DNA from: Adiantum capillus-veneris
Taxonomy: Eukaryota > Streptophyta > Polypodiopsida > Polypodiales > Pteridaceae
Length of the DNA stretch: 64,000 bases
NCBI GenBank assembly: GCA_014529385.2
Contig: CM043963.1
Location: forward strand, 76,270,412-76,334,411
Direction of reading: 5' to 3'
Of the stretch, positions 33,939-46,800 are shown piece by piece. The position numbers and the translations under genes are program-made. The notes below the pieces were generated by a model. That model saw only the letters and a list, made by a program, of their open reading frames with translations. It was not told the origin of the DNA and made no database searches. The stretch's first letter is position 1, and each line of letters opens with the position of its first letter.

Positions 33939-34867
33939 TGTTAGAAGCTGGACACACCCCATAGAAACTAACTACTCGGAAGATTATCATTTTTTGTAAT
34001 TATTCATTTATTGAGGAAACCTGATTTTTCACCTTGTAAATATTAGGGCTTACAGAAGTTTCCAGATTGTATCCCAATTTTGATAGTTAGATTGAGTAGA
34101 TGGTTGATTTTGGAACTTTAGGGTTTGAGAATTGTAAGGTATATATACCACTTTTTGACCTTAATGAGAGACCTTTTGTCATTTTTAAACACAAGTTTTG
34201 AAGTCTGTGAGTGAGCGTACTGTGTAAGAGAGAGAGTGTGAGCTTCATCTTGATGCTACGTGTGCATCGGTGGTCGGAATCGAGTGCGGCGAAGTGCAGC
34301 GTGTTGCCCCCGACGAGAGCTACGTGTTGATACCTACATTACGCGCGTACGGTCCGGTTTTGCAAGCTCCTTCTACGAGCTTCATCTAGTGATTGGGTGA
34401 GCATACATTGTCCGATTTTTCATTGCAGCATATCCACGCCACATTGAGTAGAGCTACACATTAGGCACTTTAGATTTCGGAAACGAAGACCTACAAATTT
34501 CGACCAGACATCCTACGTGATTTTGCACCGGGTGTTTTGGGTTGGGGTTTTGGTTCATAGACCTTAGGAAGAGGGACCTATTGGTATTAGTAGGGTCTCC
34601 TTCAAGTTCTATGGTGTTTTGAGATTGTTTGATGGGTGTTCGGCTCTAGACAGCTTGTAGGAAGTTTCCTCTTATGCACTCTTGAAGACTGTGACTTAGA
34701 CAATTGGTAGAGACCTCTGTAGGAAGTAGTCAGGAGTTGGTCAAGTGTAGGTTGACACCTTATGCTTGCTTCCACTTGCCTGCGGGTCAAGCTTCGTCCT
34801 TAGCTGACATTATATGTTAGGTGAGTTCTCGCTGTGCTGACGTCCGTCGCGGCGTATCCGTCCAACA
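33939..34867 (+). repeat. 5' LTR of element D
   Basis: 929 bp from TGTTAGAAGCTGG to CCAACA, followed by T and the primer site. It aligns with 58635-59541 and 9379-10252. A half-site of the array palindrome (GACATCCTACGTG) lies near 34507. Confidence 0.92.
34139..34150 (+). promoter_or_regulatory. TATA box of the element D LTR
   Basis: GGTATATATACC in the 5' LTR is kept in the 3' LTR (about 58834-58845) and as TATTTATA in A. Transcription of the element should start roughly 30 bp downstream, which would define R. Confidence 0.6.
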
Positions 34868-34868
34868 T

Positions 34869-34886
34869 TAGCACCGTTGCCAGGGA
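34869..34886 (+). other. Primer-binding site of element D (tRNA-Asp type, decayed)
   Basis: TAGCACCGTTGCCAGGGA is the complement of the plant tRNA-Asp 3' end with three G-to-A changes. It lies one base after the LTR, as in element C. Confidence 0.8.
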
Positions 34887-35407
34887 CGAAAACCTTAGGT
34901 AGGTGACCGAGACTAGTCCTTGAGGATAGGGATTTTTGGCTTGCCAACAGTCTCGTTTTACATTTAGATAGGATCAGAGGGTGGAGGGCTCTCTATGTCT
35001 TAGAGTGAGTCTAGGAAGCGTGTGTCTGGCCTAGATCCTTCGACTTAGGTAGAATTAGGTAGACCAAGATAGTTTTAGGTATTAGTTGAGTTGTTGAGTA
35101 GGAATTGGAGTGGTAGAAGCGGTGAGAGGAAAGCTTGAGAGTCCGAAGAGGCCAGAAAGCAACCAAAACACCATTATCACCATTTCACATGATGAGTAGG
35201 GGTAGAGTAAGTAGGACATCATGATTCAGGATCTAGAGCACTTCATGCATGTATACTTGCTTGGTAAAGTCATCATAAGTTTATAAAAGACGCAAAAGTG
35301 TGTTTGAAAGCCGAAGTGTAGTCCAAAAGTTACTGTGAGTGTTTCTGATAGAGCTACAGAGCATCAGGAGCATTTCTGTCAGGAAAAAAATTAATTTCAA
35401 GCCAGGA

Positions 35408-36272
35408 GACATCCTACGCGCAGGATGTCTACAGGCTAATCTGGTGGGAATTTTGGGACTTTGAGTTGACCAATGTGTTCAGAAGGTGGGGTTTACCCTA
35501 ATTTCAACTGGAAAGGGGAAATTTGATCATATCTTGACAAGATAAGGCCAGATAGACTGAAATTAACAGACATCCTACCCAAATTGTGCCAAAGCATTAT
35601 TTTAAGACCAAAACCATAAGATGGCTGCATGAGCATGACTTGCATGATATATTGAGTGACTGAGAGGGGTTTCACCTCATTTGGGTGAGAAAAAATGGGT
35701 TCAAAGCGGACTTTAGCACTTTTGATTGAAAAAGATAAGAACAACTAAAATTGGGGACTTTTGAAATCCAAACCTAAATCTAAGCATACCACTGGGTTGC
35801 TGACATCAAGGGAAAACTGTGGGTCAAGTCTGGGGTCAAACAGGCCAAAGACGTCCTATGCGTAGGATGTCTTTTGTGTGATTTTGCACTCCAAACCAAA
35901 TTTTGAGCATACCAAAGTGATCAGAAACTCAAGGGGAGCCCGTGTTTTGAGTTTGAAGCCATTCTGATGAAAAAGACATCCTACGCATAGGATGTTTAAA
36001 GCAAGAAATTGAAGCCAGATATTGACAGTGGGCATAGCAAGGTGTTGTATAGCCTAGGGCAAGCCTCCTGGTCAATTTTGGTCCAAATTAGAGTTGGTTA
36101 GACTGATCAAGATCAGCAACAGGCTGTTGGAACAGATTTCTAACTCATTGACCAGCTTATAGGTGTCCAAATCAAAAAGTAAAAACAGTTGTAGACTCAG
36201 CACATAAAGGGGAATCCATAGTGCAAAAATCCAGGCAAAACAAAGTAGGAGATATCCTACGCATAGGATGTC
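35408..36272 (+). repeat. Palindrome array in the 5' leader of element D
   Basis: Copies of the A/D palindrome (half-site GACATCCTACG) lie at 35408-35429, 35850-35871, 35975-35996 and 36251-36272, with a lone half-site at about 35569. The steps are 442, 125 and 276 bp, less even than in the second array. The phrase ATTCTGATGAAAAAGACATCC-like context before 35975 is shared with the array at 54133-55008, so the two leaders are related. Confidence 0.88.
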
Positions 36273-36573
36273 TACTGGGGCCTACTGAAGAGAAAATTTG
36301 ATTGGGCTTAGACAATGAGATTCCATTTGGCTTAAGGGTTCTAGAACTTCTTTCAGAAGTGAATTTGGACCTTGTTTGACTGAATTCAGACTTTTTCACG
36401 TAAATTGACCAACATCCGGGGAAAGTACAGTTCCAAAATAGCAGACCTATTCCAGAACATCAACAGTGTATAAAATATAGTAGTGGTTGAGATTAACTCT
36501 TGAGTTATACCAATCATTACTAAGATAACCTCTAGCAGATAAATGCTTTGATTCGATTGCCGAAATTAAACGC

Positions 36574-37410
36574 TTGTGTACAGGTATATTAAGCAACAAA
36601 GCAAGAAGTTGTGCGGAGACTGATCCTTTGCCAGAAGAGTGGTTGGATATTGACACTTCGTCAGACAAATCTTTCTTCATGATGGAAAGTCAACAGCCAG
36701 GAGGTTTCACCTATGACGGACCAATTCCAGGAGGAAGCACCTCCCTAAATCCTTTGAATGACTCCAAGCTCATTGTGATCTTCTTAGAGGAAGCAAACTC
36801 AAGTGGAGCCCTAGTCTATTCTACCTATTGGGGACGCAAGTGCATTTGTATCTAAGAGAGGCCAGCACATATATTGGAGATAATTCGAGTCTATGATGAT
36901 GGAGATAGATTCCGAGACGAAAAGGCAAACCACTATCTAATAGTTAGTAACCCTGAAGATTACAACAGATATGGAGATAATGTGACGAAAGGAAAAATGG
37001 TTTCAGAATTTCAAGAACCGCCACCAAACATTGATCAGCCCGGAGCTATTTTTATGTATGATAAGAAAACAACCAGGGTTCCAACTTATAATGAGAACGT
37101 GGGAATCTACAAGCATGAGAGTGAGGGTATAGTCGCTTACTTTCGCAGCAAAGAACTATACTTAAATGAATTGAGCAAAGACAAGGTTCTTTACTTATTC
37201 TCTTATGAAACTGCTATGGGGAAGGGTATAGTTTTTGTTGATAGATACGGGCAAGAATACCAACGTATTCTCCTAGAGGAGGTAGAAAGGGCAACAAGTC
37301 CAGGAGCATCAACATACGCCCTTGAGGAAGTGCCTAGAGCCACCTACACCCCAAGCAAGTCAACAAATCCTTTTTCAGAAGATTATGACACCACCTCACA
37401 TTCCACCTGA
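36574..37410 (+). pseudogene. Pre-gag ORF of element D, one in-frame stop
   Basis: About 278 codons in one frame, broken only by a TAA at 36853-36855. It lies between the first palindrome array and gag. The translated text includes GGFTYDGPIPGGS, RVYDDGDRFRDEKANHY and KDKVLYLFSYETAMGKG; I recognise no domain. The composition is that of a soluble globular protein with no membrane segment. An extra ORF upstream of gag is known in Ogre-type plant Ty3 elements; whether this is related cannot be judged by eye. A GTAAGT at 37461 could be a splice donor, but I have no evidence of use. Confidence 0.6.
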
Positions 37411-37468
37411 CCGCAGGCATTCAACCCGGGGGATTCACCATAGAAAACTTACCGCACCACGTAAGTGC

Positions 37469-37606
37469 AGGGGAGGGGGGGTTTCTTACAATTTACATAA
37501 GCGTATATGTTAGGGGTAGGCACCCAATAATTTATCTCCTAACCTTAAAAATAAGGGAGGGGGGTATCATATTTAGGTGGGGGGGGGGGGGGGGGGGGGG
37601 GGGGGG
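37469..37606 (+). repeat. Purine tract and 28-base G run in element D
   Basis: A purine tract AGGGGAGGGGGGG at about 37469-37481, a second near 37553-37564 and an uninterrupted run of 28 G at 37579-37606. The first resembles the terminal polypurine tract. The G run can form a quadruplex and would be prone to length errors, including in assembly. Confidence 0.85.
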
Positions 37607-37610
37607 AGAA

Positions 37611-38188
37611 GTGAAAAATGGAGAAAATGAGAGGAATTTTTTGTGTTTCACCATTATGGCTTCCCAGAAGAGTCTGCCCTTGAACTTGTGAGTCAATAGA
37701 TACAAAGATAAATGCAAGAACTAACACTGCTTTATATCAATTGCTTCTTTTGTGATTATATAGTTCATTTGTCAAGGAATGAAAGTTATAAAGAGTTTGT
37801 ATAGATGCAAATTCACACGAAGAACCTAGCACAACTTTATAACCATGTTTTTTGAGTAATTTAGATGGTTTAGAATTGGACGAATAGCCAGAGTACAGGC
37901 TAATCGAGCATATAGTTTGAAAGTCAAACTAAGACACATTGAAGGTACATCTAGTTATCAGCAAAATTAATTCCTTAGTACATTACCAATCACTATGTTA
38001 CACACTCTTTGACTAGTTTTACTTAGTTAGATCATGTAAGACCTAAATATTATATGTAAGATAGAGTTGTGTTAGTGTTCTTCATTTATTGTCGTATAAG
38101 CGTAAAAAGGGGGGTCATATTTCCTAATATGAGTCGTATATAGGGGTTTTATCAAAGTTGTTCGCTCGTAGGTGGCGTCCCGTTTTGT
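37611..38188 (+). other. Non-coding stretch before gag of element D
   Basis: AT-rich, with no ORF I can support. It may belong to the gag leader. Confidence 0.5.
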
Positions 38189-40806
38189 ATGTACAGTGAA
38201 TCCCCTGGGGCATTCAACAACCAAAACCAACCAGCAAACCAACCATCATTGCAGGCATGGATTCGACAATCGACAACAATGGAGCAAGACCAAAACCGAG
38301 ATGGTTATCAAGCCGCACAAGGGCTAAGGGATTTGCAAGAACCACCACTCTATTCAAGGTATCAAGGAGAGAGTAAGCCAAAGACTCAAGGGTCAACAGA
38401 GCCTAGAGGGCCACCCTTAGAACGAGCTCGAAGAGATGAACCATCTATGGCGAGAACTATTAGAAATTATGGCTTAGGAGCACCACTAGGAGAGGAACCA
38501 GCTTACTACAAAAGACTTGAGGAGGTATATCGATTAGGACGTGGAGATCCAACGATGAGGTTTGTAGACCATCGTAAAATTAGACCTTCTCAAGTGCAAA
38601 AATGGGTAAACAAGAAATACACAGGAAACAGAGACCCAAGAGATCATGTAGCAGCCTTTGTGCGTGTAATTAGAGTTGAAGAGGTGCTAGACTTCCCTAC
38701 CCAATTTTCAGGGTTTGGACTAACCCTAGAGGATGATGCTGCTACTTGGTTTGACTCTGTAGAGCGTAGAGACTTTGAGTCTATGGAGGAAGTGTTTGAC
38801 GAATTTATCAAGGAATTCTCACAAAGGGGGATAGATCATAATACCGTCTCACAAATCCATAAATTCAAACAGAAAGATGGGGAATCTGTGCAAAAGGCAG
38901 CCCTAAGACTAAAAAGAAATGTTAAGTTCTGTCCTGTGGAAGAACTGCCAACTCACTCCAGACTTATGCTTATATTCATCCAAGGACTAAGGAATGCGGA
39001 TCTCCAGAAAGACTTACATACGAAGAGAAGCACGACATTGAATGAATTGACCAAGGAGGCTCTTTACCTTGTGGACAATTGCGCGGTCTACCAAGAGGGG
39101 GAGTTCAAGGACCTTGACGACGATTCATCTTCACAACAAAGTGGAAGCAAGTCTTCTAAGACAGCACCAAAAGGAGAAGTAGCTGTAAACCAAGAGCAAC
39201 TTGTAGATGAAGTGCTAAAAAAGATTAACTTGTATGCCAAACCCCAGGCTAAACAGCCCAAGTGGTGTGCTATTGAACAAAAATGCACAAACCATGGGAC
39301 CGAGGAATGTTATTATAACAAGGGATATGTGAGAGAGAGACCTTACGCTCCCCAAGCTCCGGTAGCTTCTCCTCAAGTTCCACCGATACCTAGGTATCAA
39401 GCAGGCAACCTACTAGGACCTGTAGGTGTAGAAAGATCACAACCGGTGTTGGGGCAACAACCACCCCTACCAGGATTACGACTAGTCGGTATAAGATACA
39501 CACCAACCGTAACCGAATCAGAGGATAAGGCTTTGGTGCCTATGCATTCATATTACGCAGATCCCAATGGATATGCTGCAAATCTTGTCTATTATCCACC
39601 AGAAGAACCTCCAACGCCAGAACCATGGAGCATGATAGGAAATACAGGACCACCAACAGTTGCACAGGCAGAAGGAGAAGGAAGATATAGCTTGGATGAA
39701 CGAACATTACTGTTCATAGCCAACGGAGGCATGCGTGGACAGAGACATGCATACCACCAAAGAGGAGCTCAAGGAGCACCTCAACAGCCTAAGGGGCCCT
39801 GCTACAAGTGTGGTGGAGACCATTGGCTAAGAGATTGTCCTCATGATGAAATCATAAGAGTCAACGCATATTGCACCCAGTGTGGAGTTACTTATTTGAT
39901 TCTGGATTTCCCTAAGAACCCAAGCAAAGGAGCAAAAACTACCTTGAACATGCCGGAAGCAGTGCCTTCCAGTGGAGGGTTAGAAAACAAGACAATAATA
40001 CCTATTCAGGCAGTGACACGAGCTCAAGCTCAAAGGATGACGAACGAACCCATAATTGAAGAGCCAAAAACCGATGCCCAAAGTTCAGAAACAAAAAATC
40101 AGAGAAGCACTTAGAAAGCTAGAAAGGCGCATATGAAAGCCAGGAAAGAACGAGAGCAAACAGATCTATCCAAGGAGTTAAAACATACAAAGGATAGATT
40201 AGAGCGGTTAGAGGATCTAGCTAGCTTAAGCTCACACACCACGGCAACCATAACACCCAAGGAAATAGCCGAGCCCAAAAGTGTAGGATCAGGGGGATTT
40301 GTACTGGTAGACAAGGTAAATGAGCAGTTGGATGCACTTCTAAAAGCTTATGAAGCCAGACTCAAAAATAACCAAGATGGATGACTTATCCATATGCGGA
40401 AATAGAAAAACAAAGGTTGGAAATGTGTAAAAAGATGATTGAAACAGCTCAATCATTGATGGAAGACCCGCTCGGTAAACCTGCAAATTTGCATGAAGCA
40501 CCAGCTCCAACCCCTATCCAATCAACTTTAGAGGAACAAGTAGAAACAAAGGAAAGACTCACTAATGCCTATGAGTCCAGAGGAGAGCCTATCATAGTGC
40601 CAAATACAACAGGTGAGGCAAGTGACGGGTTCCAGCCTAAAACATTGACAGAAATGGGTAAGGACTGTAACGGTCTAGATGATCTGTGGAAGAAAATCCG
40701 TGAGTCCAACGAGGCTAATAGGATGAGTAACCACATGTATAGCAGGAGAAAAGAGAAGAATGTAATCTTCCTCCTATTGAAGAATTTGAGGCAAGGTCGC
40801 ATTTGA
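38189..40806 (+). pseudogene. Gag of element D
   Basis: The main open frame (38189-40114, 641 codons) holds the retrotransposon gag domain (PSQVQKWVNKKYTG, FGLTLEDDAATWFDSVE, EFSQRGIDHNTVSQIHKF) at residues about 130-290. A Pro-rich middle and a zinc knuckle CYKCGGDHWLRDC near residue 535 follow. A TAG at 40112-40114 and a frameshift near 40381 separate a coiled-coil tail (40133-40806) that matches the gag C-terminus of element C. Gag would assemble particles and package RNA. The exact start is uncertain; MEQDQNRDG 30 codons in is an alternative. Confidence 0.85.
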
Positions 40807-42146
40807 ACTTTGAGATACATTCACAAGGGGGAGACCAAGGATCAATTAGTTCGGAGTATAGCCAACCAGACTCGCTGAAAACTTTACCCTCTTACCTAGG
40901 AGAGTATGAAGTCAAGTCGAAAGTAAGAGAAATCCCATCTCAAAGACTTTCTTCTAACAAATTGATGGATTCGCAAGGATTGATTGAGTTGTTGTCCACC
41001 CCGGTGGCATGCACAATCACATTAGCAGAACTCCTCACGTTACGACCAAACATGTGGACCACAGTAGGTAAATGCCTAGAAAAATTTGGAGTAAGAGACC
41101 CCACCTTGAGTCTACAGAAAGGGATCAGAGAGTTGGACAGGCCTCAACTAAACACTAGGCCAATACCATTAAACAAGGTTGGAGAGTATTGCGAGGGAGA
41201 AGATGGAAACACAACGCTACCAGTAGAATTCCAAGGAGTAGTTTCCAAAGCTATTCTTGAGAGCGGAGAGGGAGTTGCTATCGCCACCAAGGAAATCTGA
41301 GAAAAGTGGGGAAAACCAGCTTTAAGAGCTACCAGAATGAAATTGCAATAGGCAGAAGGGTTCATGGAGAAGCCTCTAGGACTCTTAGAAAAAGTGATTG
41401 TCACTTCGTGTGGAATCGAGTATGAGCATACATTTGCAATAGTTGATTTCGACAAAAAGAACAATTATGAGATCATCTTGGGACGACCATTCATGCGATA
41501 ATTGAAAATGGTCCAAGATTGGGGTTATGACCACATATACCTCAGACATGGCGAGACAACAACTAAAATACACCTGAAAGACCATAGTTACAAAGATGTG
41601 AAACAAACACCTGTGGAAGAGTTTGATTCACCTACAGTAGCAGGATCAAAACTCCCAGCATGGTTAGGGCAACAAAAAGAGCAATGGTTGTGCGGAGCTT
41701 CATATTGTGGAAGCTTAAGAAGAGAAGAATGCGTCTTAGAAAGAGCAATAGAGGACAATGAGTAAATTCCGGAACCTTTCCCTGAAGATGCCTTGGAACC
41801 TCTAGAATGGGAACACATACTAGCAACATTGGATGTCTGTACCATTACAGATAGTCCAACAACAAAATTTTGCGATAAGGATGGCTATGATGTGCTACCC
41901 TACTACATGGTAAGCATTATACCAGGAGAAGATGAGATGATAGAACCACCAGGACAAGAAGAGCTTTATAACTCCTATGAATATCTGAAAGTAAATGATG
42001 ATGCAGATAATGAGTGTTCCGACACCTCAAGTAGCATGGAAGGGAAACTGAGAATATCAAGTTTTATGATGTTGCTAATCAACACCCTAGACGCCAGGAA
42101 CGCTATAGGAGGAAACATGCAGGAAAAAAATAGAGAAAGAACCTGA
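40803..42146 (+). pseudogene. Protease and linker of element D, active site changed
   Basis: It aligns with the retropepsin of element C. The active-site motif reads ILESGEGVAIATK: the catalytic Asp codon is Glu (GAG, 41259-41261), so the protease should be inactive. A TGA at 41298-41300 stands where C has Trp, a TAG near 41350 where C has Leu, and a TAA after RPFMR where C has Gln. The linker EPLEWEHILATLDV follows, then basic Lys-rich sequence leading into RT. Confidence 0.8.
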
Positions 42147-43267
42147 TGCCCATGATAAAAGGTAAAACTCACTATTTGATGCTTGTAAAAGCAGAGGATT
42201 GTGTAAAAGATCAAATATCAGGAAGATTCTCAAAAGATCGAAGGGAAAGAACGCGAGAGGAAATAAAACAGGAACAAAAAACTAAAACAAAAACAAAATC
42301 ACAAGAATCTCAAAAATTAAAAAAAGAAACAGCAAAAGACCAAGAGTGGACCAAACTTGAGCGTAAACAGAAATACCAAGAACTGAAACGGTCTTTACGT
42401 GAGATATGGACTACTGAAGAAGATAGTGATGGTAAAGGGGAGTCAGAGAAAGGAAACATGAATGTACCATCACACTATCAGAAATTTACCATCCAGGACA
42501 GAAAAATCATCATGACACCACCAGTCAGGGAAAGAACCAACCAAGAATCTTACAATGGGCCAGAAAATGCAAAAAGGATAGACCTTGCGAAACGAGGTGA
42601 AAAACCTCAGCCGGTCTATATAGCAAACGATTTAGAGCCTGAAGAAGAAGAACGGCTAACACAACTTCTCAAAAAGTATGAAGATGTGTTTGCATGGTCC
42701 TATAAAGACCTCAAAGGAGTTGATCCATCGATATGCCAACATACAATTCCTTTGAAATCAGATGCAAAACCTAGCAAACAACGTCCTTATACTTATAATG
42801 ACACATTTGCTAAACGAATCAAAGAGGAGATTGACAAGCTGATGGAAGCTGAATTCATCTATGAAATTGAACATACAGATTGGGTGTCACCCATTGTGGT
42901 AGTTCCCAAAAAGAATGGAAAACTGCGAGTGTGTGTAAACCTCAAAAAGGTAAATGTAGCCACCATAAGGGATAATTATCCCTTGCCAATCACAGAACAT
43001 GTACTTGATCGGGTGGCTGCAAACGGGCTTATTCCTTGCTGGACGGATTTTCGGGATACAACCAACTGGCAATTGCAAGGGCGGATCAACACAAAACAAC
43101 ATTTGCCACAGAATGCGGAATTTATGCGTATCGAGTTATGCCGTTTGGCTTAACTAATGCCCCAGCTACCTTTCAAAGGTTAATGATGCACGCGTTGAAA
43201 GAATACCTAAGAATAGTCTTAGAAATTTACATGGATGATCTTTGTGTACACTCTCTTCTACGAGAGG
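42146..43267 (+). pseudogene. Reverse transcriptase of element D, part before the copia insertion
   Basis: An open frame from 42146 carries the lead-in (FAWSYKDLKGVDP) and RT palm/fingers (DWVSPIVVVPKKNGKLRVCVN). A one-base frameshift near 43025 moves the reading to LLDGFSGYNQLAIA, MPFGLTNAPATFQRL and the catalytic YMDD at 43228-43239. Element E is inserted 28 bases after those codons. The domain continues at 48498. Confidence 0.9.
43263..43267. repeat. Left target-site duplication of element E
   Basis: AGAGG directly before the copia LTR equals AGAGG at 48498-48502 directly after it. Confidence 0.95.
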
Positions 43268-43575
43268 TGTTGAGATGTCGAGCTCTACATCTTGAGTTGG
43301 CATCCACTACGGGTCTTGGCCGCTTACGGCATTTACTCACTGGTGCGTTAGGTGACCGACACGGAGGATCTCTGCCAGTGATTCTAAAGCTAGACTACAC
43401 TTATAGTGCTAGCCTAGTACGCTTCTAGCGTGTTCACACTTAGTGATTGCATGTACACATGTGCTACTTTTCAGTCATTTTGTACTCTCTTTTCTGTGAG
43501 AAGAAGAAGAAGCTTTCCATCTCTGTGTGCTTTGTGCTTATCTTGTGTAGCTCTCTTGCATCCTCTTTCTTTACA
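43268..43575 (+). repeat. 5' LTR of element E
   Basis: 308 bp, TGTTGAGATG to CTTTACA. It lacks 13 bp found in the 3' LTR near 48390. Confidence 0.95.
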
Positions 43576-43588
43576 TGGTATCAGAGCC
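43576..43588 (+). other. Primer-binding site of element E (initiator tRNA-Met)
   Basis: TGGTATCAGAGCC begins at the base after the LTR. It is the standard plant copia primer site. Confidence 0.95.
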
Positions 43589-43848
43589 TAGTGCAGGCAA
43601 GAGAGGCTAAGAGAGCAAGAGCATCACAGTCCCTTCGTTCGCAATCCACGACCAGATGTCGTACTAGTTTCTGAACAGGTCTCCAAAGTGTAGTACATAG
43701 AGATTTACTGCACAAGTACAGTGGTTGTATGTACGCTTGATTGTGGACACTTGTTGAGTGTAGAAAGGGTTACAGGTACCACGATAGCAGGTTCAGCAGA
43801 TTTGCAGGTTTTTGCAGATTGCAGCTATTTTGTCTTAGTGCTTCAAGA

Positions 43849-46800
43849 TGTCTGACGGTTTCAGTCAGATTGTCACTTGATAAGCTTGAGAAAAATAACT
43901 ACCCTGCCATGTAAGTTCAGAATAACAAATTTCCTAAAAGGAAAAGGTTATTGGGACTATGTAGAAGGAGACAATGAAAAAGAACCAGAGATTCCTGAGG
44001 CAAATGCTACAGCAGAACAAAGGAAATCTTTGAGGGAAGGGCAACAAGGCCAAAACAAAGTGATGTATTGGCTTTCTATGAGCATCACAGATGGCATGAT
44101 GGGCTATCTACAGGATGCTGAAACCCCCGCCATTGCATGGAAAAACTTAGGCAGAGTGTTCGAGGTGAACACCAAGGCCAGGAAGCTTCAACTAAAGTCG
44201 GAGCTAAATCAGGTTAAGAGGAACAACCTCTCCATCAATGATTATGCTTTGAAGATCAAGAGTATCTTTGAGGCTCTTGGATCTATTAAAGTCTCAATGG
44301 AAGACGATGACATTGTCCGTGCATGCTTGGATGGTCTAGGAGATGAGTATGTACATTTCAGGTCTTCCATGAATACAAGAGACGACATCCCCATGTTCCA
44401 AGATTTGATTTCTATGCTTATTCTTGAGGAGAAGAACCTTGGTCTTGACACATCTTCTTCTCGTGGAAGAAATAGGTCTGAACAGGCCTTCTATTCTAAC
44501 TCCAACAGAGGTAGAGCTAGAAGTCGTGGTCGAGGCCCAAGTGGTTGCAGGGGCCAATTTCAAGAAGGTCAATCAAATCAAAACAATACAGGTGGCAGGG
44601 GAAACCAGTCTCAAGGTAGGGGGAGTCAAAGAGGTCGTGGTGTAGGATCATGCAGGCAACAACATACTGCAGATAGCAGAGAATGTTGGACTTGTGGTGA
44701 AAGAGGTCACATGTCACGTGACTGTCCAAAAGGAAAAGAAAGTGGAAAGAGAGAACAGGGAAACTATGCATCTACTAGCAGAGATGCAAATGACAGTAAA
44801 AACGAGTGCATGTTTGTTATGCAGCATGTAATGAATACAATGACTGCAGAGAATTCCCACCAAGATGATGTTTGATATGTGGATTCAGGTGCCTCTAATC
44901 ACATGACGTCTCATGGAGAGTGGTTTAGAGATATGCGCAAACCAGATGTGTCAGGCTATGTGCAGACAGAAGATGACACAACTCACCCCATTGCTCATGT
45001 AGGGGACATACCTCTAAATACGAAGAGTGGCAAATCAAAGTACTTAGCAGATGTACTTCATGTCCCAAACATTTCAAAGAATATTGTTTCTGTTGGACAA
45101 ATGGTTGAGCAGGGTTTGCAGATTCGCTTCAATCCAAATGGCTGTTATGTAGAAGATTTCCAGAATGGCTGTAAGCTGATCACAGAGGGCAAATGTGTGG
45201 GTAGAATGTTTACGCTGAATGTAGACATGCCTGAGGTAAAAGTTGCATTATTTGCAGAGGGCACAAGTGTTGTGGCTGATGTTGACATTTGGCACAAACG
45301 CATTGGCCATGTCAATGAGCAGAGATTGCGCAGCATGCAATCAAAATAGATTGTAAAAGGTTTGCCCAAATTCAAGGTCGATGGTATGCATAAAGTGTGT
45401 GCAGCATGCCAGTTTGGAAAACAGTCAAAGGGCTCATTTCCACATGAGCGCAATGTATGTAAAAAGCCACTTGAGGTGGGACACACAGATGTTTGGGGTC
45501 CAACCAATACTGCAAGTATACATGGTTGCAAGTATTATGTCTCTTTCATTGATGACCATATAAGGAAAGTATGGGTCTACTTCATGCGTAACAAAAGTGA
45601 AGTGTTTGGTCACTTTCAGGACTTCAAAATCATGATTGAGAAGGAGACAGATATGCAAATCAAGACATTGAGGTCAGATGGAGGGGGAGAGTACTTCTCC
45701 AACAATTTTTCAGATTTTTTGCGAATGCATGGTATACGCAGGCAGTTTACATGCACATATACTCCACAGTAGAATGGGGTCGCAGAAAGGAAAAACAGGC
45801 ACATTGCAGAGGTTGCACGTGCATTGATGAATGAGAAGAACATGCCTCATCATTTCTGGGCTGAAGCTGTAAATACAGCTGTGTACATTATGAACAGGAC
45901 ACCTACAACTGCAGTGCATGATGTAACACCTGAGGGAAAGTTTAAAGGTACAAAGCCTAATTTGTCACACTTGAAATTGTTTGGATGCATAGCTTACTTG
46001 CATGTACCAGATGAGTTGCGTAGGAAATTGGATCCTAAAGTAGACAAATGTATTCTTGTGGGATATTCCCTTGAACAAAAGGGGTACAGGTGCTACAATC
46101 CTACTACACGAGAATTACGAGTGAGCAGAGATGTAGTCTTTGATGATATGAGCAGCTGGTACAGTAATGCACATGGCACTATTGGGGCTGATGTAAAAGA
46201 TGATGTGGTTGTACAAAATGTGAGGCCACAATCATAGGTTTTGAGTGGACCACAAGAGTCCTCTACTCGTGGCTCTGTTGAGAATCCATGGAATGGTAGA
46301 CTACGTACGTAGGTTACTCCATCAGTAGGTACAGGGAACGTATCACAAAAAGGAAAGGAAAAGGTTGATGAACCTCCCTTTATGGCTGATGCATCATCAG
46401 GTTTTTCACATGTAGACATGGATTCAGATGGTTCCGAAAAAAGTCTTGACGAGGAATTTGGAACTCTGGCTGTCAGGACACCTGGTGTAAGGAAAGTACA
46501 AGAAGATGGTAGAGGGCAAAGGAGTGACCCAGGACCGCGCAGATCTAACAGAGTCAGAAATCCAGGTCAGAAATTGACTTATGATGGGTGTCTAGCGCAT
46601 CACCAAGCCTACATGGCTAAGGTGATACAGGATGTGGAGCCCACATGTTTTGAGGATGCAGTTGGAAATGTGCATTGGGATGATGCAATGAATGAAGAGA
46701 TGGTTGCATTGGAAGCAAACAACAGATGGGATTTGGTGCCATTGTCAAGTGGCAAGAAAGCTATTGGCTGTAAATGGGTGTATAAAACCAAGCATAAGGC

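Noticed and set aside
37532-37727. Minus-strand ORFs with poly-Pro
   Set aside because: They are the complement of the 28-base G run.
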